Source: Bacillota bacterium
Lineage (GTDB): Bacteria > Bacillota > UBA4882 > UBA8346
Direction of reading: 5' to 3'
Assembly (NCBI GenBank): GCA_023426245.1
Contig: JAFABB010000025.1
Span: 144,796-208,795 of the forward strand
Length of the DNA: 64,000 bases
The first letter of the stretch is position 1; each line of letters opens with the position of its first letter. The translations under genes were made by a program, and so were the position numbers. Shown piece by piece: positions 37,486-46,020 of this stretch. The notes beneath the pieces are model-generated. The model did not search any database. It was not told where the DNA came from and was given only the letters and a program-made list of their open reading frames with translations.

Positions 37486-37632
37486 AAAATATGTGTTAAT
37501 ATTATAGATCAGTTAATCAAGGAACACAATGAATAATCTGGAAATACAGACAAATTTTAAAGGGCAATCCATTCATTCAACTTTGGACAGTTTTATATCC
37601 AGTGTTCTCTCGAGACGGAATTAAAGAATAAA

Positions 37633-37665
37633 AAAAACTCTCGAATGGTAAACCATCGAGAATTT
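37633..37665 (-). terminator. Terminator downstream of the cheW-like gene
   Basis: On the minus strand tctcgatgg and ccattcgaga form a stem with one mismatch, followed by eight T. It lies about 120 bases after the cheW-like stop. Confidence 0.75.
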
Positions 37666-37781
37666 TTCATTTTTCGGCAACCGCCGTAAAGAATCTTATG
37701 TTTAACGACGAAGATATCTATCCTACAATCCAGTCCCGCATAAGTAAAAACCCTTTTTCCCTGCGATGAAACGGCCTTAAC

Positions 37782-38258
37782 TTACTCTCCAACAGCCTTT
37801 TGAAAATTGACCGCGTCTTCCTTACTCATGATCTTCTCGATATTAATCATCATGATCACTTTATCATTGGATTTACCAAGGCCGAGCAGAAGGTCCCCTT
37901 CAATTTGGGTATTATATCCCGGCGCTTCCAATTCTTCTTTTTGAAAATTACGCACCTCGGTTACAGCATCAACCACAATACCGAGTAAACGTTTATTACC
38001 GTTTTGGTGAACCTCAAGGACAATAATACAAGTCCGGTCATTATAAGCCTTTTCTTCCATTTCCAGCTTCAGCCGGAAATCAATCACAGGGATAATTTTA
38101 CCTCTTAAATTCATAACCCCTTTAATATACTCTTTTGTTTTCGGAACATGGGTTATTTCCTGCATTCCAATAATTTCACGCACTGTCTTAATGGGTATTC
38201 CGTATGTTTCTGTTTCCAAAGAAAAGGTGAGATATTTACCGCCGATGATTTGTTCCAT
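37782..38258 (-). CDS. cheW: CheW chemotaxis coupling protein
   Basis: 158 aa, a single CheW domain. Signature stretches are YLTFSLETETYGIPIKTVRE, then GVMNLRGKIIPVIDFRLKL, and LGIVVDAVTEV near the middle. CheW links chemoreceptors to the CheA kinase in the cytoplasm. AAGGAG lies before the ATG. No cheA is in the window. It has its own c-di-GMP riboswitch upstream and its own terminator, so it is regulated in parallel with the chemoreceptor rather than in one operon. Confidence 0.95.
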   Translation of the reverse strand: MEQIIGGKYLTFSLETETYGIPIKTVREIIGMQEITHVPKTKEYIKGVMNLRGKIIPVIDFRLKLEMEEKAYNDRTCIIVLEVHQNGNKRLLGIVVDAVTEVRNFQKEELEAPGYNTQIEGDLLLGLGKSNDKVIMMINIEKIMSKEDAVNFQKAVGE

Positions 38259-38302
38259 TACTGTCCATCTCCTTTATAATATGTTGTCCTCAAAATCTGA
38301 TT

Positions 38303-38340
38303 CAGACAAAAATACCCACGGCGCTGGCAAACAGCCGCAG
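38303..38340 (-). terminator. Probable expression-platform hairpin upstream of cheW
   Basis: On the minus strand cggctgtttgccagcgccg forms a GC-rich stem with a bulge, followed by gtgggtattttt. It lies between the second GEMM aptamer and the cheW start. The T run is weaker than in the chemoreceptor leader. Confidence 0.55.
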
Positions 38341-38349
38341 GTAAAAGAG

Positions 38350-38452
38350 TTCCTTCGGTAACCCGGCTATCTTAATCGAATCTATCGATTGGATTTTAGA
38401 CCCGTGGTTTTGCGTCCGCCGCTTTCGCCTGCGTTTGCTGTTATCGGTGAAT
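38350..38452 (-). ncRNA. Cyclic di-GMP-I (GEMM-I) riboswitch upstream of cheW
   Basis: On the minus strand the core reads gataacagcaaacgcaggc, then ggacgcaaaaccacgggtct followed by aaa, an extended stem, then agccgggttaccgaagg. It is closely similar to the aptamer at 37365-37452, with a longer second stem (aatcgatagattcgatt). Confidence 0.93.
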
Positions 38453-38595
38453 GTTTATTGATTTTATTTTTATCCGTTTATGATATAATATGGATATTTA
38501 ATTTATTATATCGCTGTTATTTGGATTGGGTCAAGCAATATTTGGATATTAGTCATTTTAACTCGCAATGTCTTTTAATACGGAAAGGAACTTCT

Positions 38596-38937
38596 ATGAA
38601 TATCCAAATCTTTGGAACTAAAAAATGCCAGGATACCCGCAAAGCCGAGCGTTTTTTCAAAGAACGTGCTCTAAAATATCAATTCATCGATCTCGCTGAA
38701 AAAGGGCTAAGCAAGGGGGAACTGAAGAGCGTTATGTCCTCGGTTCCCCTGGAAAATCTGATGGATACGAATGGAAAACAATATCAAAAACGCAACCTGA
38801 AATACCTGGTTCACAATATCGAAGAGGAACTGCTTTCAGACCCGTTACTTTTTAAAACCCCGATCGTTCGAAACGCTTCCAAAGCAACCGTGGGTTACCA
38901 GCCAGAGGTCTGGAATGAATGGCTTCATAAAGAATAA
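38596..38937 (+). CDS. ArsC/Spx-family thioredoxin-fold protein
   Basis: 113 aa from ATG 38596, which has AAAGGAA upstream. A longer frame starts at 38389 but overlaps the riboswitch on the other strand. Arsenate reductase-like fold: FGTKKCQDTRKAERFFKERA holds the family cysteine and the TRKA motif, and LLFKTPIVRN is the conserved cis-Pro loop near residue 90. There is one active-site Cys, as in Spx/ArsC-like YffB proteins, so arsenate reduction is not implied. Function is a guess between a thiol reductase and an RNA polymerase-binding regulator. Confidence 0.85.
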   Translation: MNIQIFGTKKCQDTRKAERFFKERALKYQFIDLAEKGLSKGELKSVMSSVPLENLMDTNGKQYQKRNLKYLVHNIEEELLSDPLLFKTPIVRNASKATVGYQPEVWNEWLHKE

Positions 38938-38944
38938 TATCATT

Positions 38945-40009
38945 TTATTGTTGAATATAAATCAGTGTTCCTACTTCAACAAAATCAAAAAAGTCTTCCA
39001 CGTCTTGATTACGAAGTCCAACACAACCCCAGGTCCAATTACTTCCTTGTTTCTTGGAACTCCCCCCGTGAATGCCGACTCCACCACCAAGTGCGGTATA
39101 TTGCGGCGGTATATCTTTATTGCGGAAAGCCCCTATGATTTGATCTCGTGTATTTCGGTCAATTAAACCTTGACGCAGGCCTCTTTCGGCATCTTCAACA
39201 TTAGGATAACTAATCCTGAGCCAACGGGTACCTAAAAATTGGTCAGCCGGTTGAAGGATTGATTTTTCAACCACATAAAAATCACCTTCCGGTGTTTTAT
39301 GATCCCCCTTGATTTTCTTGTCTGCCAAACCACCGTCTCCCAAATCGATGGGATAGGATTTCAGGAGAGTTTTATCCTTAAAAATGGATAGCACATGATC
39401 GGATTTATCGACAAAAATTACCAAATTCAAACGATCCGTATTAAACCCTCGGTCCCGGAGAATTTCCCGCAACGGCCGATCTGTATCTTCGGATAGTGTT
39501 TTTTGTGTTTGGGGAGCCGGCGTATTACTCATTGTCACTGGCTTATCCGTAGCTGTTTCTATTTTTTCGGCGGCTGCCATTCTTTCTGAAGGAATGACCA
39601 ACACTTGATGAGGCAGAATCAAATCACGCTGAATCCCATTGACCTTTTTCAAGTCACCTACAGTAACAACATATTTATCGGCAATAGCGCATAAAGTATC
39701 GCCATTTTTTACGGTATACCAATCGCCGGACGGCTCATTGGGAATAGTCAGCACCTGCCCGGGAGTTATTTTCCCATTGTCTAGACCATTGGCATGCAGC
39801 AATGCAGAGATTGATACGCCAAATTTACCGGCTATCTCAAAAATAGAATCGCCTTTTTTAACAGTATAATCACCCAAACCCGTTGCAGCCTCCACAGCAT
39901 AGCCTGTTTTCAAATGAGGACGGTTATTATGCGCAATATAAATCCCAGCTATCAAAAGGACACTTGCCAAAATATATACATAAAACCTTCCATTGCGTGT
40001 CAAATACAA
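38945..40009 (-). CDS. Membrane-anchored L,D-transpeptidase with two LysM domains
   Basis: 354 aa. An N-terminal membrane anchor (9-27), LysM repeats at about 48-90 and 97-140 (TVKKGDSIFEIAGKFGVSIS; TVKNGDTLCAIADKYVVTVG), a linker rich in Thr and Pro, and a YkuD catalytic domain (about 195-352). H314 in GIHGG and C329 in WGCVGL are the catalytic pair. It binds peptidoglycan and forms 3-3 cross-links or attaches proteins. The start is TTG 40009, with GGGGAG 9 bases upstream. It converges on the ArsC-like gene with 7 bases between. Confidence 0.93.
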   Translation of the reverse strand: MYLTRNGRFYVYILASVLLIAGIYIAHNNRPHLKTGYAVEAATGLGDYTVKKGDSIFEIAGKFGVSISALLHANGLDNGKITPGQVLTIPNEPSGDWYTVKNGDTLCAIADKYVVTVGDLKKVNGIQRDLILPHQVLVIPSERMAAAEKIETATDKPVTMSNTPAPQTQKTLSEDTDRPLREILRDRGFNTDRLNLVIFVDKSDHVLSIFKDKTLLKSYPIDLGDGGLADKKIKGDHKTPEGDFYVVEKSILQPADQFLGTRWLRISYPNVEDAERGLRQGLIDRNTRDQIIGAFRNKDIPPQYTALGGGVGIHGGSSKKQGSNWTWGCVGLRNQDVEDFFDFVEVGTLIYIQQ

Positions 40010-40265
40010 AATTGCACTCTCCCCTATTTTATGATGATCGAACGTTTTCGTTCATGATAAATAAAGCCTGTCCCGTACCGGTATTATAACGTTCAATTCC
40101 CTACAGCATTTCAGGCCAAATATTGGGAAACGATATGCTTTATGATATACTTATCCGTTAGAAGGTCCTTCAAACGTGCAAGTTCCGCCTCTTGTAACAT
40201 AACAATATCGATTGGAATTGCTTTGAAGCGCCATCCCATCCATTAAATTACAGGATGTGTAACCA
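40010..40265. other. Intergenic region with a small inverted repeat
   Basis: gaacgttttcgttc at 40040-40053 is a 5-bp perfect inverted repeat close to the L,D-transpeptidase start, a possible operator. The spacing does not fit a LexA box. Nothing else was recognised before the c-di-AMP riboswitch promoter. Confidence 0.35.
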
Positions 40266-40293
40266 TTGACTGAACATAGAATTATTGTATAAT
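40266..40293 (+). promoter_or_regulatory. Promoter of the c-di-AMP riboswitch/dapB-like unit
   Basis: TTGACT at 40266-40271 and TATAAT at 40288-40293 with a 16-base spacer, a near-consensus housekeeping promoter. The predicted start is near 40300, right before the aptamer. Confidence 0.8.
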
Positions 40294-40302
40294 AATAGTA
40301 AA

Positions 40303-40532
40303 TCAGCAAGCCGCATTTTGCGAGTAACTCTGCTGTCGCCGAATCTTTACGAAGGCGTCCTCTTTTCGTATTGGTTTATTAGGGGATGCTTTGAATTTAA
40401 GAAGCGGGGGAACCAATCTTGTGGGGTGAATTAATCTGCGGGTGAGTCGTTTCATAGATGAAGCCGCACATTATAGGGTTAACTTTCGATCCGAACCCGT
40501 CAGCTAACCTCGTAGGCGTTGAAAGAGAGGTG
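40303..40532 (+). ncRNA. Cyclic di-AMP (ydaO/yuaA) riboswitch
   Basis: Conserved ydaO elements appear in order: gtcgccgaatc, a variable stem, gcgggggaacca, ttgtggggtgaatt, tagggttaactttcgatc, then ccgaacccgtcagctaacct followed by cgtaggc. It lies on the plus strand between a strong promoter and the dapB-like gene. The perfect 16-bp palindrome gtgcgtgcgcacgcac (40542-40557) follows it and may be part of the switching hairpin, though no T run follows. ydaO riboswitches usually turn genes off when c-di-AMP is high. Confidence 0.92.
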
Positions 40533-40620
40533 AACATGTAAGTGCGTGCGCACGCACGCGTCATATCCGATTCCCTTTTATTGCTTTAAAAAAATAACAT
40601 TCATGAAAAGGGGTGTACTT

Positions 40621-41499
40621 ATGATTATCAAAACATGTTTACTGGGTCTAGGCAGGACCGGATCGGTTGTAGCCGAACAAATCCTGAATTCACCGAATTT
40701 TGATTTGGTTTCAGTAGTCGCTAAACCAGGAAGTCCCAAGGCCGGACGGTCCTTAAACGAATTTATCCCCTGTGTTCAGGATATTGTTATTACCGATGCG
40801 CAGGATTTAGATAAAGAAATCGATCAAAAATTTTTTCAGGTAGCTATCGATTTTACCTCACCGGAAGCCACTCTCCAAAACGCTTATGTTTTAGCGAAGA
40901 AGGGGATCAATATGGTTATTGGTACTACCGGATTTAACAACATGCAACTCTATGAGTTAAAAAAAATCGTGGAGACATTCAAAGTAGGACTGGTCTATGC
41001 GCCCAATATTTCGGTGGGAATTAATTTACTGCTGTCCGTGGTGAAAACGATGGCCCGGCTAATTCCCCATTATGACGTGGAAATAACCGAATCCTACCAC
41101 CGGAATAAAAAAGATACTCCATCGGGAGCAGCCCTTAAAATTGCCAGCGAACTCAGTATTATTAAGGGAGCGGCCAAAAACCAAAAAGTTACTGTGCGAG
41201 GGAGGATAAGCCGGAAAGATCCAAAATCAAAAGAAACCAATGAAATAGCCATACACTCCATACGGGCCGGTGGGACCATCGGGGTACATAAAGTACTCTT
41301 CGCCGGAGAAGCCGACGAAATTGAAATTACTCACCGCTCGTACTCCCAGGTTGTTTTTGCAGAAGGCGCCCTAAAAGCAGCAGCTTTTATCAACAATTTG
41401 AAAGGTTTTTTCCATATGGAAGATGTGCTATTGTTTGAGCGGATGGATCGGGACATGCGCGTAGCAGCAAACCGGCTTTATCTGAATTTTAATAGTTAA
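40621..41499 (+). CDS. DapB-like 4-hydroxy-tetrahydrodipicolinate reductase family protein
   Basis: 292 aa from ATG 40621, with AAGGGG upstream; the frame reaches back to 40546. Rossmann fold with GLGRTGSV near residue 8, VIGTTGF, the PNISVGINLL loop and the substrate motif ESYHRNKKDTPSGAALKIA. The C-terminal part has GTIGVHKVLFAGEADEIE. DapB makes the lysine and diaminopimelate precursor for cell wall. The usual EAHHRHKxDAPSG has Y in place of the first His, and GEHxV has become GVHKV, so activity could be altered. Regulation by the c-di-AMP riboswitch directly upstream is likely. Confidence 0.82.
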   Translation: MIIKTCLLGLGRTGSVVAEQILNSPNFDLVSVVAKPGSPKAGRSLNEFIPCVQDIVITDAQDLDKEIDQKFFQVAIDFTSPEATLQNAYVLAKKGINMVIGTTGFNNMQLYELKKIVETFKVGLVYAPNISVGINLLLSVVKTMARLIPHYDVEITESYHRNKKDTPSGAALKIASELSIIKGAAKNQKVTVRGRISRKDPKSKETNEIAIHSIRAGGTIGVHKVLFAGEADEIEITHRSYSQVVFAEGALKAAAFINNLKGFFHMEDVLLFERMDRDMRVAANRLYLNFNS

Positions 41500-41551
41500 C
41501 AGTATAGCAACAAAGGAATTGAAAAAACCACAATAAAGTTTATATTGAATA

Positions 41552-41589
41552 AAAGAGTTAGGCCTTTTACCATTAAGACCTAACTCTTT
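41552..41589. terminator. Bidirectional terminator between the dapB-like and radical SAM genes
   Basis: aaagagttagg and cctaactcttt form a perfect 11-bp stem with a 16-base loop between the two converging genes. T-rich flanks occur on both strands. Confidence 0.8.
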
Positions 41590-41673
41590 GCATTTGATCG
41601 AATATCATCCTTTAAGAAACCGAGCAGATTCTGGCTCATGATTTCTAACTTTAAACTTCCAAACTTCATATTT

Positions 41674-43155
41674 TTACATATACCCCTCATAAACTTTCCG
41701 AAAATGAAAGCCATAAATAGCGCAAGTTACAGCAACCGGAAATAAGCGCGGCCTTTTTAGTAACGACCAGCCTAGTAATTTCCAATATTGGACCCGTTCT
41801 TTCCCCAATACACCAATCACGACAATCGAACGCAAAAACGCTTTGATATCACACCAGCTAATCCGGATAACTTTCTTTGGTAAGGGTTGATACTCCCTGA
41901 GAAAATTTTTGACCCGTTGGTAGAACTCTTCCGGAGCATAAATCGTACCTACAATTTTCCGATAACCATTCACCAATGTTTCGTAAGGCATTTTGGGGAT
42001 AAAGTTGACAGAAAAATCGGTATTATTTCCCGAACCGTTTTTGATAATCCGTTCCTCCTGGCTCAAACGTTGATAAAGCTTTGTTCCTTTCATGACGTTC
42101 AACATTCCGACCATTGCGGTGACAATGCCGCTTTTTTGGATGAAGTCAATCTGTTTTTCAAAGATTGTCAAAGGATCGCTATCAAATCCTACGATAAATC
42201 CTCCTTGGACTTGCAATCCGAAATGTTGGATTTTTTTTACCGCTCCCACCAGATCGCGGCGTTTATTTTGGGTTTTGTGGCATTCAGCCAGACTATCCTC
42301 ATGAGGAGTTTCAATCCCGATAAAGACATCATCAAATCCGACGTCAACCATCATTTTCATTAACTCATCATCATCCGCTAAATTAATGGAAGTTTGGGTA
42401 TAAAAAGTAAAAGGATGATGATGTTCTTCCATCCATCCATCGATTGCCGGTAAAATCTCCTCTTTAAGTTTCTTTTTATTTCCAATGAAGTTGTCGTCAA
42501 CCATAAAAACGCTCCCCCGCCAACCCGTTTTAAAGAGGGCTTCCAGCTCTGCCAAAACTTGTTCTTTTTCTTTCGTGCGGGGTATTCGGCCATACAGGGC
42601 TGTGATATCACAAAATTCGCACTCAAAAGGGCAGCCTCGTGAATACTGCAGGCACATGGAGACATATTTCTTCTGATTAATGAGCTGCCAATCGGGAATT
42701 GGAGAGCGGGTAACATCTGCCCACTCGGGCGAAGTATAAATATGCCGGGGAATCCCTTTTTCCAGATCGCTCAAAAAAAGCGGCAAAGTGACTTCTGCCT
42801 CATTTAATATTAAATGATTAACATTTTTCCAACTATCCGGATCGGAAGTAAAAAGAGGGCCTCCGGCTACCGTTGGCACCGCAAGTTTTTGACAACGTTC
42901 AACCACCTTGAGGGTAGACTCTTTTTGAACGGCCATGGCGCTAATAAAGACAAAATCGGCCCATTTCAGATCGCCATCATCTAAAGCATCCGTATTCATA
43001 TCCACCAGCCGCTTCTCCCATTCCACCGGCAACATAGCTGCTACAGTTAATAGTCCAAGCGGCGGATTGGTCGCCTGCTTTACGATGAATTTCAAAGCGT
43101 GTTTAAAGCTCCAAAAAGTGTCCGGATAGCCCGGATAAACCAGCAATATCTTCAT
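41674..43155 (-). CDS. B12-binding radical SAM protein with C-terminal DUF4070-like region
   Basis: 493 aa. An N-terminal cobalamin-binding-like domain (1-140; ILLVYPGYPDTFWSF, VAGGPLFTSD) precedes a radical SAM core with C175, C179 and C182 in RGCPFECEFCDI, which bind the 4Fe-4S cluster. A C-terminal extension (about 370-490) is of the DUF4070 type seen in the HpnP-like group. Members methylate unactivated carbons or do related chemistry. HpnP methylates hopanoids, but no hopanoid gene is nearby. AGGAGAG precedes the ATG. It stands alone, with a terminator on each side. Confidence 0.88.
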   Translation of the reverse strand: MKILLVYPGYPDTFWSFKHALKFIVKQATNPPLGLLTVAAMLPVEWEKRLVDMNTDALDDGDLKWADFVFISAMAVQKESTLKVVERCQKLAVPTVAGGPLFTSDPDSWKNVNHLILNEAEVTLPLFLSDLEKGIPRHIYTSPEWADVTRSPIPDWQLINQKKYVSMCLQYSRGCPFECEFCDITALYGRIPRTKEKEQVLAELEALFKTGWRGSVFMVDDNFIGNKKKLKEEILPAIDGWMEEHHHPFTFYTQTSINLADDDELMKMMVDVGFDDVFIGIETPHEDSLAECHKTQNKRRDLVGAVKKIQHFGLQVQGGFIVGFDSDPLTIFEKQIDFIQKSGIVTAMVGMLNVMKGTKLYQRLSQEERIIKNGSGNNTDFSVNFIPKMPYETLVNGYRKIVGTIYAPEEFYQRVKNFLREYQPLPKKVIRISWCDIKAFLRSIVVIGVLGKERVQYWKLLGWSLLKRPRLFPVAVTCAIYGFHFRKVYEGYM

Positions 43156-43250
43156 AACTCTCCTACCTTTGATTTCGAATTGTATATTGGGTATTCAAGC
43201 TTACTACTCCTTTAAGCATTATTGATTTTTTTCCGCCGCTTTATTCCGGA

Positions 43251-43289
43251 AAAAATAAAAATCCGGCCGTTCGTAGGGACCAGATTTTT
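43251..43289 (-). terminator. Terminator of the GH1/GH2 sugar operon
   Basis: aaaaatccgg and ccagattttt form an imperfect stem. On the minus strand it is followed by a T-rich tract, about 140 bases after the beta-mannosidase stop. Confidence 0.6.
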
Positions 43290-43426
43290 CATTCTTATTC
43301 ATGATTCTTCTTTTTATGATTATTTTTTTCCTAATCGTTGAAATAATCCTGCTTTTATCCTAACCTGTAAATTGCTCCGATCTTACTTTGAATTTCTATA
43401 CCCCCTTGAGATTCAATAGATTTCCG

Positions 43427-45946
43427 TTAGGCTTGGTTGATTGCAGATACCTTAATATCAATATTGAGGGGAAGTTTTCCATTTTTTGCTTCAATTTTCA
43501 CAACCTTTTCCTGACCAGGCATCAGATCAAAATAATTATCACTGATCATGAATTGCTCCAAGTCACGAATAATCTCGATCTTGACAAATTTAGCGAAATA
43601 ATCCGTTATCACCTTAAGTTCAAGTCTCTCTTCGCTTACCATTGTGCGATCCACGACCAGCCTGCAGTGGGGTAAGTTTAAGTCTTTGAAATCTTCAAAG
43701 AAATAAATATTGGAGTTAACCCTTTTATCTTTGGGTTTCCCATAAAGAAACTCGAAATTGCTATATGTTACGTTGATCCGGTTTTTAGAAAACTCTTTGA
43801 CGCGGATGGTTTTGTTCGCCGGAACCGTCAGCTCCAATTCTTCCCGGTACTCAAGGTTGCCAAAAAAATCCATCATTCCGACTTCGATCCGATCTTGATA
43901 CTCAGCAAGCAAGTCATTGCTGGCCCACAATGAGATAATGTCCGGTCCCTCTTCTTTAAATGAAAGCAAAATAGGATGATAGGCCCGCTTGACATAGTAA
44001 AAAGCTGCTTTAGGCCGGCCGTAAAAATCGACAATACTCCAACTAATTGCCGGCCAGCAGTCGTTGAGTTGCCAGATTAAGGTTCCGCTGCAATCCGGCT
44101 TACGCCGCCGGTAATGTTCAATCCCGTATTTCAATCCTTCTGCCTGGGCCAACATAGAGTAATCGATATATTGATACAAATCACCGGGGAGCCCGGTATA
44201 GCTTTGCATCATTAAAAGCCCGCGATTAGGCCGTTTATCCTTATTCCGGTAGCGCATTTCAAAGCTACCCCAAAATAATTCCTCTTCCGGCAGACAACTT
44301 TCAAGGGTCTGCAAAACCGGGGCGGCCTGTATCCCGAACTCTGAAATGAATTTGCCCCGATCCCGGGCGTAATTTTTAAAAGAGATACCACTTGGAGTAT
44401 TATCCACAATTACTCTTTCGCCATGAAGATGCGGATAAATCTGGCCGGCCCATACTTGCCAGTTATGTTTGTCACCCTCCTCATCACTGTTGGGATCGTT
44501 ACCTCCAAAAGGTGAACTTGGCCAGTACAGTCTGGAGGGATCCAGCTCTTCAAGAAGTTTGGGCATCATGTCATGATAAATCTTTTCCCCATAGAGACGT
44601 AAATCCTTCAAATCAGCCAGTTTCTGACCGTGGATCCATTGAATCTCGTTATTACCGCACCAAATTGCCAAAGACGGGTGGTTACGCAAGGACTTTACGG
44701 TATAAATAATTTCCTCCCGGACGTTATCCATAAACTCCTTATCAAAATCGGGGTAGGAAGAACAGGCAAACATAAAGTCCTGCCAAACCAGTAAACCCTG
44801 GCAGTCACACGCCTGATAAAAAGCTTCTTTTTCATAAATTCCACCACCCCAAACCCGCAGCATATTCATGCGGCCTTCCTTGGCAATGTCAATCCACCCA
44901 CGGTAGCTCCGATCCTCAATGGAGCCGATAAAGTTATGGACCGGAATCCAATTCGCGCCTTTGGCGAAGATTGGTATTCCGTTCAATAGAAAGGTAAAGC
45001 GCTTCTCGCCTTGTTCTGTATATTGTTGAACCGCAAGCCTACGAATACCAATTTTATTGTGATACGTATCAAGTATTTTTGAGTCATCCCTCAAAGTGAC
45101 AGTCAAATCATATAGGACAGGTTCTCCCAGATCATGCGTCCACCAGAGTTTGGGCTGATCTATCCCAATCTTTAAGGTCACACGGCCACTTACGGGCAAA
45201 ATAGCATTTTGAGTGAAGGACTGGTCGCCTAAAGTCAAACTGGCCTCTACCGTCAGACTGACTCCAGGATGAAATACAGTCGTCTCCAACTCTATCAAAA
45301 GTTCCGCCAATCCCTCCCGTAATGTTTCAGTATTTGCAAAGACATTATCGATTCTGGCTAGGTGATAAATATTCAATTCAACATCTTTCCATATTCCGGC
45401 AGTTATAATCCGCGGACCCCAATCCCAACGAAAATTCATCTGCGCCTTCCGGGCCCAAACCCGGTTTGGGCTATAAGAATACCACATACCACGATAATCC
45501 TTCTCCGCAGTCACCGCCATTACCGAATCAAACCGGATCATTAAATGATTTCGGCCCGTCCGTAATTGGTCAGTGACATCAAAGACTGCCGGAGTAAACA
45601 TATTCTCGTGACTGCCCAGTTTCAAACCATTCAAATAAACAGTTGCAAATGTGTCCAAGCCATTCAATTTAAGCTCACAGAGTCCACCCATTTCAACCGG
45701 CTGATCGAAATCGAAATCTTTTCGATACCACCAAACTTTCTCTTCAATCCAACGGCATTTTTCAACATGGGTGGAATAAAACGGATCTTTAATCCGCCCC
45801 TTCTTCAGCAATGTGGAATGAACATCGCCAGGTACGTTAGTGTCTATCCATTCATTATCAGCGGTTTCAATCTGTGCAATAACGTCCCTGACCGAATTCC
45901 TTTCACAACTGCAAAGTTGCCACCCTTCATTTAGCAAGATTTTCAT
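43427..45946 (-). CDS. GH2 beta-mannosidase
   Basis: 839 aa, the usual length for bacterial GH2 beta-mannosidases, no signal peptide. Sugar-binding, immunoglobulin-like and TIM-barrel domains run in order. The acid/base is E434 in WCGNNEIQW and the nucleophile is E536 in ISEFGIQAAP. The stretch ANWIPVHNF and MRYRNKDKRPNRG fit the mannosidase subgroup rather than beta-galactosidase. It releases mannose from the non-reducing end of imported mannooligosaccharides. AAGGAG precedes the ATG. Last gene of the operon SBP-permease-permease-GH1-GH2. Confidence 0.93.
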   Translation of the reverse strand: MKILLNEGWQLCSCERNSVRDVIAQIETADNEWIDTNVPGDVHSTLLKKGRIKDPFYSTHVEKCRWIEEKVWWYRKDFDFDQPVEMGGLCELKLNGLDTFATVYLNGLKLGSHENMFTPAVFDVTDQLRTGRNHLMIRFDSVMAVTAEKDYRGMWYSYSPNRVWARKAQMNFRWDWGPRIITAGIWKDVELNIYHLARIDNVFANTETLREGLAELLIELETTVFHPGVSLTVEASLTLGDQSFTQNAILPVSGRVTLKIGIDQPKLWWTHDLGEPVLYDLTVTLRDDSKILDTYHNKIGIRRLAVQQYTEQGEKRFTFLLNGIPIFAKGANWIPVHNFIGSIEDRSYRGWIDIAKEGRMNMLRVWGGGIYEKEAFYQACDCQGLLVWQDFMFACSSYPDFDKEFMDNVREEIIYTVKSLRNHPSLAIWCGNNEIQWIHGQKLADLKDLRLYGEKIYHDMMPKLLEELDPSRLYWPSSPFGGNDPNSDEEGDKHNWQVWAGQIYPHLHGERVIVDNTPSGISFKNYARDRGKFISEFGIQAAPVLQTLESCLPEEELFWGSFEMRYRNKDKRPNRGLLMMQSYTGLPGDLYQYIDYSMLAQAEGLKYGIEHYRRRKPDCSGTLIWQLNDCWPAISWSIVDFYGRPKAAFYYVKRAYHPILLSFKEEGPDIISLWASNDLLAEYQDRIEVGMMDFFGNLEYREELELTVPANKTIRVKEFSKNRINVTYSNFEFLYGKPKDKRVNSNIYFFEDFKDLNLPHCRLVVDRTMVSEERLELKVITDYFAKFVKIEIIRDLEQFMISDNYFDLMPGQEKVVKIEAKNGKLPLNIDIKVSAINQA

Positions 45947-46020
45947 GGGGATATCTCCTTTTTTAAACCAAGTGCCATATATCTCGGCGGCGTATCTGAC
46001 CTCGCAAACACAGAGGGAGG

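Noticed and set aside
38389..38595. Longer ArsC/Spx-like protein with a hydrophobic N terminus
   Set aside because: This part overlaps the c-di-GMP riboswitch on the other strand; ATG 38596 has a ribosome site and starts the domain exactly.
40040..40053. LexA box (gaacgttttcgttc)
   Set aside because: GAAC and GTTC are 6 bases apart, not 4, and the downstream gene is a wall enzyme. Kept only as an unassigned inverted repeat.
40546..40620. N-terminal extension of the DapB-like protein
   Set aside because: It overlaps the riboswitch expression region, lacks a ribosome site and adds residues before the Rossmann loop. ATG 40621 has AAGGGG upstream.
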